A stretch of 64,000 nt of DNA from Sulfitobacter sp. SK012 (GCF_003352085.1 NZ_CP025804.1:1488001-1552000), one strand, 5' to 3'. Shown: positions 45,439 to 55,114, counted from the first letter of the stretch. Translations and numbers: made by a program. The notes: generated from the letters alone by a model not told the origin.

Positions 45439-45639
45439 ATGAAGGATGCCTTTTCATATTCGTGCCGAGATTGTGAGGGAATGGAGGCCTGCCCTGCCAG
45501 TGTTGTCGCGAAAACGAAGAGTGAAGTTTGGAAGCTCATGGAACTTCATGCTCAAGTTGCTCACAATGAGAACCCTACCGATTGGGATGACGGAACTCGA
45601 GAATACCTTGGTACTTTGATAAAATCAGTCTCAGTTTGA
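45439..45639 (+). CDS. Small DUF1059-like protein
   Basis: The 66-residue protein reads FSYSCRDCEGMEACPASVVAKTKSEVWKLMELHAQVAHNEN, matching the DUF1059 pattern of Cys-x-D-C early Cys residues, a middle Cys and a His-A-x-x-AH motif. DUF1059 proteins are small and of unknown function. It sits alone between an IS110 and an IS630 copy. The start ATG is preceded by AAGGGAG. There is no operon partner, so it may be a relict of a gene cluster broken by insertions. Confidence 0.65.
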   Translation: MKDAFSYSCRDCEGMEACPASVVAKTKSEVWKLMELHAQVAHNENPTDWDDGTREYLGTLIKSVSV

Positions 45640-45724
45640 GCCGCACTTTTTATGGTATACACCGAGTCCTCGATCACCCGACTTTTGGATTGACGGACTA
45701 AGCAAATGAGATTCAGATGTTTGT

Positions 45725-46786
45725 ATGATCCGTCCGAACTTCCTCACTGCGTCAGATCGCCTTGAACTTTTGTCGTGCGTGCAACGCCAACGCGAAGATC
45801 ACGGGGTCGCGCGGCGTGCGAATGCGCTTTTGCTGCTCGATGAGGGGATGTCATGTGCCCAAATCGCAAAAGTTTTATTTCTGGACGACGACACGGTGCG
45901 CGGCTGGCACAAGCAATATCTGGCTGAAAACTGGGATGCCGTCGCCTACGATGGTTGGAAAGGTGGGCAGTCACGGATGACGACGGCTCAAGAAGGGAAT
46001 TTGTGCGCATGGCTTGAGGGACGGTTCTGCCGTTCAACGGTGCAGATCAGAGCCTATGTGAGCTCAAAGTATAACATCCATTATTCTCATTCTGGCTGCA
46101 TCAAGCTTTTGGCCCGTTTGGGGTTCGAATATCGCAAGCCAAGGGCGCTGCCCCGTGTGGCTGACGTCGAGAAGCAGGCCGCATTCATCGCATTTTATGA
46201 AAGCCTACTGAACAACTTGCCTGCCGACGAGGCCGTCTACTTCTCGGATGCCGTTCATCCAGAATATCAAAGTAAGCCCAGCCATGGTTGGGCTCGCAAA
46301 GGGTCAAATCCAGCCATTCAAACGACATCTGGGCGCGGCCGCGTGAACATTCACGGTGCTCTGAACCTGGAAACCTTCGACGCACCCTTTGTTGAACCAA
46401 CCACCGTTGATGGGGTTAGCTCCGTTCAACTTCTCGCCAAGATCGAAGCGAGGAACCCTGACAAACGTATCATTCACGTCATTTGGGACAATGCCCCATA
46501 CCACAAAGGCCCCGATGTAAGAGCGTTCCTGTCGCGCAAGAAGTGTCGCATTCATCTGATCCAACTTCCGCCCTATTGCCCACATCTCAATCCCATCGAG
46601 AGGCTCTGGGCCGTCATGCACAGCCACGTCACCCATAATCGGCACTATCCAACGCAAAAACACTTCGCCAATGCAATCTTGAACTTTATGCGAGAGGTGG
46701 TCCCAAAACAGTGGCTCAGCTTTCGAGATCAAGTAACTGACAACTTCCGCATCATCTCACATCAGAACGTTCGGGTTTTGGAGTGA
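45725..46786 (+). mobile_element. IS630-family insertion sequence, transposase
   Basis: This is a 353-residue IS630-family transposase. An N-terminal helix-turn-helix (SCAQIAKVLFLDDDTVRGWHKQYL) precedes a DDE domain with Asp in YFSDAVHPEY, Asp in VIWDNAPYHKGPDV and Glu in LNPIERLWAVMH. The frame is complete, so it may be active. IS630 elements insert at TA; a TATA occurs on both sides (about 45656 and 46792), consistent with element ends, although terminal inverted repeats could not be confirmed by eye. Confidence 0.9.
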
Positions 46787-46824
46787 ACAGGGTATAGATT
46801 GAGATCTGTACAGGGAGAGTTGAC

Positions 46825-46981
46825 GTGCCAGTAACATTTGCCCAGATGGAACAATGCGAGATTTCGAACGCAAATGGAATTTCTGGGCAGGCTGTTCTGC
46901 AGATACTTGAAAGCGACCCGAATGCACTGTTGGTAGCTTCTGAAACGGGAACGGATCAGGCGGCGGACATACTTAACACGC
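46825..46981 (+). other. Unidentified 5' gene fragment
   Basis: GTG-initiated codons MPVTFAQMEQCEISNANGI continue to GTDQAADILN before running into the IS3 remnant at 46982. No family was recognised. It looks like the start of a gene truncated when the IS3-type sequence landed next to it. The ribosome binding site AGGGAGAGTTGAC precedes it. Confidence 0.3.
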
Positions 46982-47115
46982 GATGCCGCAAGGCAGGATG
47001 TGTTCGACTACATCGAGATGTTTTACAACCCGACACGCAAGCACACAAACAACGGCATGCTGTCACCAGTTGACTATGAAAAGAAACAGCAGAAAATCAA
47101 CGAGGCAGGCGTCTA
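46982..47115 (+). pseudogene. IS3-family transposase OrfB, C-terminal remnant
   Basis: About 44 codons remain: DVFDYIEMFYNPTRKHTNNGMLSPVDYEKK, the conserved C-terminal end of IS3 OrfB transposases, then a stop. The catalytic core is missing, so it is a fragment. It lies in a stretch with another unidentified gene piece. Confidence 0.75.
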
Positions 47116-47310
47116 GGAAACTAGGGGCACCTCATATGTTCTTCTGTTCGATCATGACGTGTCGAACGTCGAATGGCCGCCATCGAAACTCGATCCCAAC
47201 CTTCTTCGCAAGATCAGGCAGGCGCATTACTGTGACGTACTTCCAATAGAAAACCAAAAATCAATCTTTGCCATTCCATGCCCTTTTCTTTTGTCATTTA
47301 GGAAGCGGCC

Positions 47311-47724
47311 TCAAGGTACGTATCGCTCTGGCGCAGGATCCTGTAACTCTTCGAGATAGTTCACTATCTCGACAAGCTTACTCGGCACCAAAACTTCCAC
47401 ACCGTTTCCAGTGTCAAATTCTACCATGTCATTGTCCAAGAAATTTTCGAAGACTGGCATATCTTCTCGCGGGAGCGTGTTGCGGGAGTAACCATCGATG
47501 ATCGACATAATTTCAAGCATGGGCCAAACCCCGTCACGGCGCTCGGCGATTTTTGTCAGATCTGGTGGCGGCGCACCCAGTTCTCCAGCCTTGGGACCGT
47601 CGCCACGTCCCGCTGTGCCGTGGCACAAAACACAATTCTCGGCGAACAGATCTTGTCCAGTGTTTTCAGCTCCTAGCGACGAGCCCAAAACAAGCAACGG
47701 GAAAATAAGTACAAATCGGTTCAT
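47311..47724 (-). CDS. Small c-type cytochrome
   Basis: A 137-residue protein with a Sec signal peptide (MNRFVLIFPLLVLGSSLGAE) and one haem-binding motif, CVLCH, in LFAENCVLCHGTAGRGDGP. Candidate axial Met residues lie in PREDMPVFENF. It should be a monohaem periplasmic electron carrier. It has no oxidase or dehydrogenase gene beside it. It is the second of a pair of minus-strand exported genes, ~87 bp downstream of the SH3/META gene's end. Confidence 0.87.
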   Translation of the reverse strand: MNRFVLIFPLLVLGSSLGAENTGQDLFAENCVLCHGTAGRGDGPKAGELGAPPPDLTKIAERRDGVWPMLEIMSIIDGYSRNTLPREDMPVFENFLDNDMVEFDTGNGVEVLVPSKLVEIVNYLEELQDPAPERYVP

Positions 47725-47810
47725 CGGTGACCTTTTTCATTAAAGTATTTAAAGAGCTACCTTGCCTGATTATGAAGGGACAACCCATTCAGTCAGCAAA
47801 TAGAACTAAA

Positions 47811-48530
47811 TTAGTCTGGGTCGCTGCGCTCAAAGGTCGCCAACATTGCACCATTGTTGTCGAAAAGAGCCATTACAAGATGAAACGCTACCATTTCTTG
47901 GGCATCGCCCAACACTTGAAACAGACGCATTTCGGTCTGCATTTCCGGATCAGGACACATCTTTCTGGTTGATGCTATCGGACCAAAAAGTCCTGGGCCC
48001 TGATCAGCTTCATACGTTCCATTGAAGTTGTTGCAGCCTCCGCTGCCAACGACGGCATTATCTGATTTGAAAGAAATCCAAGCATCAGCCTTCGAGAGTT
48101 CGCCTGCAAAATCGCGTACTTGCCATTCGGAACCCGCTATGTCGCTTAGCCTACCTCCAGCCCGAAATTGATCCTCACCGCTGCCTTCGGTCAAAAACCA
48201 ACCCGCGACCCACCCAATAGTGCGATCATAGCCAACGCGACACCACCTCGTCTTGACGCTTTCTGCCCGCTCCTCCTCAGTCGCATCTACCCATTCTTCG
48301 TAGGTAACCCCTCCCACACAACCAAGATTGGCGATGCCGTCCCCGTCAGGTGGTATGGCTCCAATCAAAGTACCCGAAGCCGAAGGTATAGTGCGAATAT
48401 TCAAGACATCGTTGTTCGCAACGCCTGTTACAGCATAATAATCAGGACCGTCCGCAGTTGCTGACGCAGATGTTCCGGCAAAAAGTGAAAAACAGAAAAG
48501 CAGAGGCAACAAGCGGTGAATGGACAACAT
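47811..48530 (-). CDS. Exported SH3-like and META-domain protein
   Basis: This protein has 239 residues. A Sec signal peptide ends near TSASATADG. A bacterial SH3 domain follows (DVLNIRTIPSASGTLIGAIPPDG, with a conserved WCRVGY and GWVAGWFL). A META/HslJ-like domain then follows (SEWQVRDFAGELSKADAWISFKSDNAVVGSGGCNNFNGTYE). Such proteins bind cell-wall or other ligands and confer stress resistance in some species. The function here is not defined. It belongs to a small exported pair with the cytochrome gene. Confidence 0.83.
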   Translation of the reverse strand: MLSIHRLLPLLFCFSLFAGTSASATADGPDYYAVTGVANNDVLNIRTIPSASGTLIGAIPPDGDGIANLGCVGGVTYEEWVDATEEERAESVKTRWCRVGYDRTIGWVAGWFLTEGSGEDQFRAGGRLSDIAGSEWQVRDFAGELSKADAWISFKSDNAVVGSGGCNNFNGTYEADQGPGLFGPIASTRKMCPDPEMQTEMRLFQVLGDAQEMVAFHLVMALFDNNGAMLATFERSDPD

Positions 48531-48941
48531 TGCTGGTCCTTCAAGTTCTCATTTAGCATTCCAATAGAGATCATTTGCCACACTAGATCAATAGGCCGTA
48601 TGCAACTCCCGCCGCTTCTTAGGGTCTGGACCTATTAAATATCAAAGCGCCAAATGTCGCAAAACAGACTTTCGCTGTGTCCTGCACTAAGGTCTGCAAT
48701 GCGGACAAAGCTGCCCTTGGTTTCCGCGATGCCAATGACCGCTTTCCAAGCTGTAACCTTGGCGAAATGCACCGGGCAATAGAGCACATTCGCTGAGGTA
48801 GCTCGGAACTGCGGCGATATTTTGATAAGCGGGCGTGCGGTTGTTGCTTTGGTCGTCGAAACGCCTACTTGTCAAATCAAATTTTGACCCTAGCCGCTCT
48901 CATTCGTTCACCTTGAGGGTCCGGAACAAGAGCGTGCCTGA
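48531..48941. other. Intergenic region upstream of the LacI regulator
   Basis: About 410 bp. A 62-codon minus-strand frame (48687-48875) has no motif. The text resembles degenerate intergenic or repeat sequence. No tRNA or clear terminator was recognised. Confidence 0.4.
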
Positions 48942-49964
48942 TCAGCGAGGCGATCCAGTGCTTTCACGGATGACAAGGGATATCGGCAGGACGGCGGCCT
49001 GTTCTAAGTTCTCCGCATTGGGCGTTACGATCCGCGCCATCAGCATTTTGGCTGCCGTTTCACCAATCATAAGACGATCCTGCCTGATAGACGTGAGTGG
49101 CGGGATGAATTGTTCGGCCAATTCGATGTCGTCAAAACCCATGACCGACACATCATCAGGCACCTTGAAATCATGGCGCGACAGTTCGGCGATAAACCCC
49201 ATCGCCAATTGATCGGACGCACAAAAAACTGCGGTGGGACGATCTTCCATTGCGATCCACGTCTTTGCACCCAGACAACCAGCCGCGAGCGAGAAGTCGC
49301 CAGCAATGACCCATTCCGGCTTCAACTCAAGCTTGAGCCGCGCCACTTCAGCGACAAAGGCATCCTTGCGGGTTTGCATCAAAACATTGCCCTCAGGACC
49401 TGTCACGTGAGCGATCTTGCGATGGCCAAGGTCAAACAAATGGTTCACTGCTGTACGTGCACCTTGTCGGTTTTCACAACGAACTGACGGGAAGTCGGCG
49501 CCTTCAATCCACTCGCAAGCGAAGAGGATACGCTTGGCTTGAGGGGCGCTCTCCAGCGTTTCGATAACTTGGGGATCCAACCCTCCATCGAGAATGATCA
49601 TCCCGTCAGCAAGTGCATCATCAAGATAATCGATTAACCGTTCCCCGCTGTCGTGCACCTGTTTGGTGCTGGCAATAAGCATCGAAAACCCGGACTGCGA
49701 CAGGTGTCGCGAGATACCTTCAAGGATCGACGAAAAGAACGGGTTTGCAAGATTGGGCAACAGCACGAGAACCGAATGTGCGCGCTGGGTGCGCAGATTT
49801 CGCGCGGCACGATTGATGCGGTAACCAGTGATCTTCACGGCCTCCGCCACCCGCCGCCGTGTCGATTCGGAGACGACATTTGGGTTTGACAACGTCCGGG
49901 AGACCGTCGCAGTCGAAACTTTTGCTACTCGGGCAACATCTTGAAGTGTCGAGATTTTAACCAC
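48942..49964 (-). CDS. LacI-family transcriptional regulator
   Basis: The 340-residue repressor has the LacI headpiece (TLQDVARVAKVSTATVSRTLSNPNVVSESTRRRV) with the classic VSxATVSR recognition helix, then a periplasmic-binding-protein-type sugar-sensing domain (NPFFSSILEGISRHLSQSG, FDDIELAEQFIPPLTSIRQD). It is divergent from the sugar transport operon. Palindromes at 49993-50006 and 50043-50056 in the shared spacer are its likely operators. The ligand is unknown. Confidence 0.93.
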   Translation of the reverse strand: MVKISTLQDVARVAKVSTATVSRTLSNPNVVSESTRRRVAEAVKITGYRINRAARNLRTQRAHSVLVLLPNLANPFFSSILEGISRHLSQSGFSMLIASTKQVHDSGERLIDYLDDALADGMIILDGGLDPQVIETLESAPQAKRILFACEWIEGADFPSVRCENRQGARTAVNHLFDLGHRKIAHVTGPEGNVLMQTRKDAFVAEVARLKLELKPEWVIAGDFSLAAGCLGAKTWIAMEDRPTAVFCASDQLAMGFIAELSRHDFKVPDDVSVMGFDDIELAEQFIPPLTSIRQDRLMIGETAAKMLMARIVTPNAENLEQAAVLPISLVIRESTGSPR

Positions 49965-49992
49965 TTTGTCGTCCTGTAATTACCTACTTCCG

Positions 49993-50006
49993 TGTAATCG
50001 ATTACA
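49993..50006. promoter_or_regulatory. LacI-type operator 1
   Basis: TGTAATCGATTACA is a perfect 14-bp palindrome with a central CG, the arrangement of LacI/GalR operators. It lies just upstream of a -35 candidate (TTGACA at 50014). Confidence 0.75.
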
Positions 50007-50013
50007 TATTTTG

Positions 50014-50043
50014 TTGACAGAAACATCAATGCCATATCAAAAT
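50014..50043 (+). promoter_or_regulatory. Putative sigma-70 promoter of the sugar operon
   Basis: TTGACA at 50014-50019 is a perfect -35. Candidate -10 elements are CAAAAT (50038-50043, 18-bp spacing) or TATCAA (50035-50040, 15-bp spacing). It lies between the two operators, so repressor binding would block it. Confidence 0.55.
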
Positions 50044-50056
50044 GTAATCGATTGCA
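50043..50056. promoter_or_regulatory. LacI-type operator 2
   Basis: TGTAATCGATTGCA differs from operator 1 by one base and is an imperfect palindrome. It overlaps the end of the -10 region and the probable start of transcription, 50 bp downstream of operator 1, so simultaneous occupancy by a repressor dimer pair is likely. Confidence 0.7.
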
Positions 50057-50121
50057 TAGTGGGGAGATCACAACGCGATCTCTATCTAATTGGCGGGAAT
50101 CCGCATTTCTGGGAGGAAAAA

Positions 50122-51351
50122 ATGTCTAAAACCTTGAAGTCTCTGCTGCTTGGGACGGCACTCACAGCCGCATCCGCAGCAAACGCAGTTGAACTGGAAG
50201 TCACCCACTGGTGGACGTCCGGCGGCGAAGCTGCAGCCGTTTCCAAATTTGCCGACGCATGGAACGCCACAGGCAATACATGGGTCGATGGCGCGATTGC
50301 CGGATCCGGCGATACTGCGCGTCCAATTATCATTTCGCGCATCCTTGGCGGCGACCCGATGGCCGCCACACAACTGAACCACGGTCGCCAAGCCCAAGAG
50401 CTGATCGAAGCGGGAATGCTGCTTGACCTCACAGACGTGGCTGAAGCTGGTGGCTGGGCTGACATCGTCAACCCGCCGTCCTTGCTTGATGCCTGCACAT
50501 TGGATGGCAAAATTTACTGCGTGCCCGTCAACATCCACTCTGCGCAGTGGATTTGGCTGTCACATGCTGCCTACGAAAAAGCAGGCCTTGAAGTTCCGGC
50601 AAATTGGACCGAGTTCGAAGAATCCGCCGCTGCCCTGCAAGAGGCAGGCGTGGTGCCCTTGGCTATGGGTCAGCAAGGCTGGCAGCAAAACATCGCCTTC
50701 GGTGCGATCACATTGGCCGTTGCCGGTCTGGACGCATGGAAAGGCGTAAACGTCGACAAGAACGCTGATGTAGCCCGCGGCCCAGAATACACCAAAGCCT
50801 TTGAAGCAGTGGCCGAAGCCCGTGCTTTGGCGCGCGAATCCAACGTGCAAGACTGGAACCAAGCGACAAACATGGTCATCACAGGGGCAGCCGGCGCTCA
50901 GATCATGGGCGATTGGGCACAGGGCGAATTCTCGCTGGCTGGCAAAGTTGAGGGCACGGATTATTCCTGTCTGCCGGGTCTGGGTCTGAACCCGGTTCTC
51001 GACACCGGCGGTGACGCATTCTACTTCCCCGTCATCGACGATCCAGAGGTTGCGGCTGCGCAAAAAGAGCTTGCAGCACTACTGATCTCTCCTGAAATTC
51101 AGGTGGCCTTCAACCTGTCCAAAGGCTCGCTGCCTGTGCGTGGTGATATTGATATGTCTTCGGCCAATGGCTGCATGCAGAAAGGTCTGCAAATCCTTTC
51201 GGATGGCGGTGTGCTGCCTTCCAATGACATCACGTTCTCTCAGGACACCACGCTGCAACTCGAAGATCTGCAAGCACAGTTCTGGTCGAGCGATATGTCG
51301 GCTGTTGATGCTCAAGCCGCATACGCTGCCATCATCGAAGACGCAGACTAA
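50122..51351 (+). CDS. CUT1 sugar ABC transporter, substrate-binding protein
   Basis: This 409-residue periplasmic protein has a Sec signal peptide ending AANAVE. The mature form starts VELEVTHWWTSGGEAAAVSKFADAW, a pattern of the glucose/mannose-type family 1 solute-binding proteins (GtsA-like). It captures a sugar for the two permeases encoded next. ATG 50122 follows GGGAGG; a frame upstream (to 49966) would add 52 residues and cover the promoter, so is not used. The exact sugar is unknown. Confidence 0.92.
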   Translation: MSKTLKSLLLGTALTAASAANAVELEVTHWWTSGGEAAAVSKFADAWNATGNTWVDGAIAGSGDTARPIIISRILGGDPMAATQLNHGRQAQELIEAGMLLDLTDVAEAGGWADIVNPPSLLDACTLDGKIYCVPVNIHSAQWIWLSHAAYEKAGLEVPANWTEFEESAAALQEAGVVPLAMGQQGWQQNIAFGAITLAVAGLDAWKGVNVDKNADVARGPEYTKAFEAVAEARALARESNVQDWNQATNMVITGAAGAQIMGDWAQGEFSLAGKVEGTDYSCLPGLGLNPVLDTGGDAFYFPVIDDPEVAAAQKELAALLISPEIQVAFNLSKGSLPVRGDIDMSSANGCMQKGLQILSDGGVLPSNDITFSQDTTLQLEDLQAQFWSSDMSAVDAQAAYAAIIEDAD

Positions 51352-51429
51352 GCGCACTCGGTGGCCCAGCGGCAACGTGCTGCTGGGCCAACCTTGCGGA
51401 CCGACACCCCTTATTTTGGAGCCGACACG

Positions 51430-52347
51430 ATGACCGTGGCCTCGGACCCCCAGCTGCCATCCGCCAAGCGGCCAAGCCGCCTGTTCAAGAACCTGATGGC
51501 CAAGCTTGCTTCGATCCCAATGATCCTGACGGCCCTTGTCGTCTTTGTAGGTGGCACGACTTGGACGGTTGTGTATTCCTTTACTGGATCGCGCATGTTG
51601 CCCAAAACCAATTGGGTGGGCTTTGACCAATACGAACGGCTCTGGGGCACTGAGCGCTGGATCATCTCGATCAAGAACCTTGCCGTCTACGGTGTCTCTT
51701 CGATGATCCTGACCTTGGTGATCGGCTTTACGCTTGCTGCGTGCCTTGATCGCAAAATTCGCTTCGAAGGCGTCTTTCGCACCATATTCCTTTACCCTTT
51801 CGCCCTGTCCTTTGTTGTCACTGGCCTTGCGTGGCAGTGGATATTGAACCCCGACTTCGGAATGCAAAGCGTTGTACGCAGCTGGGGCTGGGGATCGTTC
51901 AATTTCGATCCGCTTAATAACCCCGACATCGTAATGTTTGGTCTGTTGATTGCAGGTATCTGGCAAGGTTCGGGCCTGATCATGTGCATCATGCTTGCGG
52001 GCTTGCGCGGCATCGATGAAGACATCTGGAAAGCTACAAAGGTCGACGGGATCGGCACGATCAAGACCTATATTGTGGTGATCATCCCAATGATGCGGCC
52101 TGTGTTCATCACTTCGCTGGTGTTGATCGCATCTGGCATCATCAAGCTTTACGATCTTGTGGTGGCGCAAACCGGGGGCGGGCCGGGCCTCGCGTCAGAA
52201 GTGCCCGCGAAATACGTGATCCAATATATGTTCCGTGCCCAAAATCTGGGTCAAGGCTTTGCGGCCTCAACGATGATGCTGTGTTCGGTGGTAATCATTC
52301 TGATCCCGTGGGCTTATCTTGAATTCGGAGGGCGCAAACGTGGTTGA
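51430..52347 (+). CDS. Sugar ABC transporter permease 1
   Basis: A 305-residue membrane permease (MalF/UgpA type) with about six transmembrane helices. The EAA loop, which contacts the ATPase, is EDIWKATKVDGIGTIKTYIVVIIPMMRP (conserved G in DGIG). The start is ATG 51430, 78 bp after the binding-protein gene. It partners with the permease at 52340 and the ATPase at 53253 in a CUT1 importer. Confidence 0.92.
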   Translation: MTVASDPQLPSAKRPSRLFKNLMAKLASIPMILTALVVFVGGTTWTVVYSFTGSRMLPKTNWVGFDQYERLWGTERWIISIKNLAVYGVSSMILTLVIGFTLAACLDRKIRFEGVFRTIFLYPFALSFVVTGLAWQWILNPDFGMQSVVRSWGWGSFNFDPLNNPDIVMFGLLIAGIWQGSGLIMCIMLAGLRGIDEDIWKATKVDGIGTIKTYIVVIIPMMRPVFITSLVLIASGIIKLYDLVVAQTGGGPGLASEVPAKYVIQYMFRAQNLGQGFAASTMMLCSVVIILIPWAYLEFGGRKRG

Positions 52348-53245
52348 TGTCGCAGTAAATCAGGCCGCTGGTCCGCGCGGCCCAAAGCCAAAAAGAGTAT
52401 TCTCGCGCGCCAATATTTTCCTTTATGGCACGCTCATCGTCGTCTCGATGTACTACCTGCTGCCGCTTTACGTGATGATCGTGACGTCGCTGAAGGGTAT
52501 GCCAGAAATCCGCATGGGCAACGTGTTCGGCCCCCCGATTGAGATTACCTTTCAGCCATGGGTCAAGGCGTGGTCCGAGGCCTGTACTGGTATCAATTGC
52601 GACGGGCTGTCGCGAGGATTTGGCAACTCTGTGCGCATCTTGATCCCGTCGATTGTGCTGTCGATCCTGATTGCATCGATCAACGGCTACGCATTGTCGA
52701 ACTGGAAGTTCAAAGGGTCCGAGACCTTCTTTACCATCCTGATCATTGGTGCCTTCATTCCCTATCAAACGATGCTGTATCCGATCGTGATCCTGCTGCG
52801 CGAGATTGGGCTGATGGGATCCATTGGTGGCTTGGTTCTGGTACACACAATTTTTGGCATGCCGATCCTGACGCTGCTGTTTCGCAACTACTTTGCCTCG
52901 ATCCCAGAAGAGCTGTTCAAAGCAGCGCGTGTGGACGGTGCCGGGTTCTGGCAGATCTATTTTCAGATCATGTTGCCCATGGCCCTGCCGATCTTTGTGG
53001 TCGCAATCATTTTGCAAGTGACAGGTATCTGGAACGACTTTTTGTTTGGCGTGATCTATACCAAACCCGCGACCTATCCGATGACAGTACAGCTCAATAA
53101 TATCGTGAATTCGGTACAGGGGGTCAAGGAATACAACGTCAATATGGCAGCAACATTGCTGACCGGATTGGTTCCTCTCATCATCTATTTTGCTTCCGGC
53201 AAACTCTTTGTCCGTGGCATCGCCGCTGGCGCAGTCAAAGGCTGA
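52340..53245 (+). CDS. Sugar ABC transporter permease 2
   Basis: This 301-residue permease (MalG/UgpE type) has a six-helix core and EAA loop EELFKAARVDGAGFWQIYFQIMLPMALP. GTG 52340 overlaps the previous stop by 8 bp and follows GGAGG at 52327, implying coupled translation; TTG 52319 would be a weaker alternative. It is the second membrane subunit of the importer. Confidence 0.9.
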   Translation: MVDVAVNQAAGPRGPKPKRVFSRANIFLYGTLIVVSMYYLLPLYVMIVTSLKGMPEIRMGNVFGPPIEITFQPWVKAWSEACTGINCDGLSRGFGNSVRILIPSIVLSILIASINGYALSNWKFKGSETFFTILIIGAFIPYQTMLYPIVILLREIGLMGSIGGLVLVHTIFGMPILTLLFRNYFASIPEELFKAARVDGAGFWQIYFQIMLPMALPIFVVAIILQVTGIWNDFLFGVIYTKPATYPMTVQLNNIVNSVQGVKEYNVNMAATLLTGLVPLIIYFASGKLFVRGIAAGAVKG

Positions 53246-53252
53246 TTAACTC

Positions 53253-54332
53253 ATGGCAAACTCTGTAGAAATTAGAGATCTGGACCTGAACTTCGGTTCT
53301 GTAAAGGTCCTCAAGCAACTCAACCTCGAGATAGCTGAGGGTGAGTTCCTGGTACTTCTTGGCTCTTCGGGGTGTGGAAAATCGACACTATTGAACTGTA
53401 TCGCTGGATTGCTGGATGTGACGGATGGACAAATCTTCATCAAGGGGCAAAACGTCACTTGGGCGGAACCGTCCGACAGGGGCATCGGCATGGTGTTCCA
53501 GTCTTACGCGCTTTACCCGCAAATGACGGTACGCGGAAACCTTTCGTTCGGCCTGAAGAACGCCAAAGTCCCAAAGGCTGAGATCGCACAGCGTGTTGAG
53601 AAGGCTGCCAAAGTTCTGCAGATCGAAGCTTTGCTGGATCGCAAGCCTGGTGCTCTTTCAGGCGGGCAACGCCAGCGGGTCGCTATTGGTCGCGCCCTCG
53701 TGCGAGACGTGGATGTCTTCTTGTTCGATGAACCACTATCCAATCTCGATGCCAAATTGCGCACCGATCTGCGGGTCGAACTGAAACGCCTGCATCAACA
53801 ATTGAAAAACACGATGATCTATGTGACCCATGATCAAGTCGAAGCGATGACATTGGCCGACCGTATTTCGATCATGAAAAACGGCCTGATCGAACAATTG
53901 GACACCCCCGAAGTTATCTACGCAAAACCCTGCAACAAATACGTGGCGGACTTCATTGGCTCTCCTGCAATGAACCTATTTACGGGCCAATTGACCAGAA
54001 CAAAATTTGCCTGTGATGGCTTTGAGGTGGACGTAGACGGGTATGAGTTTGCCTCAGAGACCCGCAGCGATACCGCCGCTTGGCTTGGTATTCGCCCGGA
54101 GCATATCCTGACGGGCAAGGATGCCAACGGTGCGACTTTCACTGGTACCGCTGAGATCGACATTGTCGAGCCGATGGGTTCAGACACGCTTGTGTGGGTC
54201 AACTTTGCGGGTCAATCGGTGCGCGTACGCACCGAGGGGCAATCGGGCTTAAAATCTGGCGACAGACTGACAATTGGATTTGATGCGGCGCGGCTGCATC
54301 TCTTCGACGTGGCAACAGAGATCCGTCTCTAA
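53253..54332 (+). CDS. Sugar ABC transporter ATPase (UgpC/MsmK family)
   Basis: A 359-residue nucleotide-binding protein. Walker A GSSGCGKST, Q-loop MVFQSYALYPQMTV, signature LSGGQRQRVAIGRAL, Walker B VFLFDEPLSNLDA and the H-loop MIYVTHDQ are all intact. The C-terminal TOBE-type regulatory domain runs from about residue 240. It starts 7 bp after permease 2 and powers the CUT1 importer. Confidence 0.94.
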   Translation: MANSVEIRDLDLNFGSVKVLKQLNLEIAEGEFLVLLGSSGCGKSTLLNCIAGLLDVTDGQIFIKGQNVTWAEPSDRGIGMVFQSYALYPQMTVRGNLSFGLKNAKVPKAEIAQRVEKAAKVLQIEALLDRKPGALSGGQRQRVAIGRALVRDVDVFLFDEPLSNLDAKLRTDLRVELKRLHQQLKNTMIYVTHDQVEAMTLADRISIMKNGLIEQLDTPEVIYAKPCNKYVADFIGSPAMNLFTGQLTRTKFACDGFEVDVDGYEFASETRSDTAAWLGIRPEHILTGKDANGATFTGTAEIDIVEPMGSDTLVWVNFAGQSVRVRTEGQSGLKSGDRLTIGFDAARLHLFDVATEIRL

Positions 54333-54349
54333 TTTTCGAAAGCAGACAC

Positions 54350-55114
54350 ATGACAGCAGCACTCCAACTCTATTCGATGCGCGACTGCGCGGATCAAATC
54401 GCACTTTTGGCGCAACTGCCCAACTTAGGGATTACAAAGGTCGAAGGTTACGGCGGCGTCTACGGCGACCCGACAGCCTACCGTGCAGCGATGGATGCCA
54501 ATGGCATCTCTATGCCTTCGGGGCACATGGGGCTGAGCGACATCGAAGCTGATTTCGAGGCCACGATGGGCATCGTCGATACCCTTGGTATCACCCGCGT
54601 CTTTGCGCCCTATCTCGAAGAAGAGGATCGCCCCACGACCACAGACGGCTGGGCAGACTTGGGCGAACGCTTGAACGCCGCAGGCAAGAAATACGCCGAA
54701 CGCGGCATCACCTTTGGCTGGCACAACCACGACTTCGAGTTTGTGGCACTGGCCGATGGTAGCGCCCCGATGGACATTTTGCTGGAGACTGCCCCCGACA
54801 TCACATGGGAGGCAGATCTGGCATGGATCGTGCGCGGCGGGTGCGATCCGATCGAATATATTCAGCGCTACGGTCATCGCCTCTCGGCCATCCACGTCAA
54901 AGATATCGCGGCGAGTGGAACAAATCTGGACGAGGATGGTTGGTCTGATCTGAGCGCAGGCACAATGGATTGGGCAGCGCTCTTGCAAGCTTGCCGTACC
55001 GCGTCAAACGATCTGATCTATACCTTGGAACACGACAAACCAAGCGATCCGGTTGGCTACGCCAGCCGTTCTGCCGCCGCGTTCAAAACCCTCTGGGAGA
55101 ACACGCATGGCTGA
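54350..55114 (+). CDS. Sugar phosphate isomerase/epimerase-like TIM-barrel protein (254 aa)
   Basis: The xylose-isomerase-like (AP endonuclease 2) TIM barrel is visible in ITFGWHNHDFEFVAL and ISAIHVKDIA-type metal-ligand segments (LSAIHVKDIAASG, ITWEADLAWIVRGGCDP). In this family, metal-bound His and Asp/Glu residues promote epimerisation or 1,2-elimination of 3-keto-sugars. It starts 18 bp after the ATPase gene and overlaps the next gene by 8 bp, so it is part of the catabolic operon. Its precise reaction is inferred only from the combination with Gfo/Idh dehydrogenases. Confidence 0.87.
   Translation: MTAALQLYSMRDCADQIALLAQLPNLGITKVEGYGGVYGDPTAYRAAMDANGISMPSGHMGLSDIEADFEATMGIVDTLGITRVFAPYLEEEDRPTTTDGWADLGERLNAAGKKYAERGITFGWHNHDFEFVALADGSAPMDILLETAPDITWEADLAWIVRGGCDPIEYIQRYGHRLSAIHVKDIAASGTNLDEDGWSDLSAGTMDWAALLQACRTASNDLIYTLEHDKPSDPVGYASRSAAAFKTLWENTHG

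Noticed and set aside
47159..47359. 66-residue plus-strand frame near the cytochrome gene
   Set aside because: It runs into the antisense of the cytochrome gene and has no recognisable domain, although it could be a decayed fragment.
48687..48875. 62-residue minus-strand frame
   Set aside because: No motif, no start context and lies in an intergenic repeat-like stretch.
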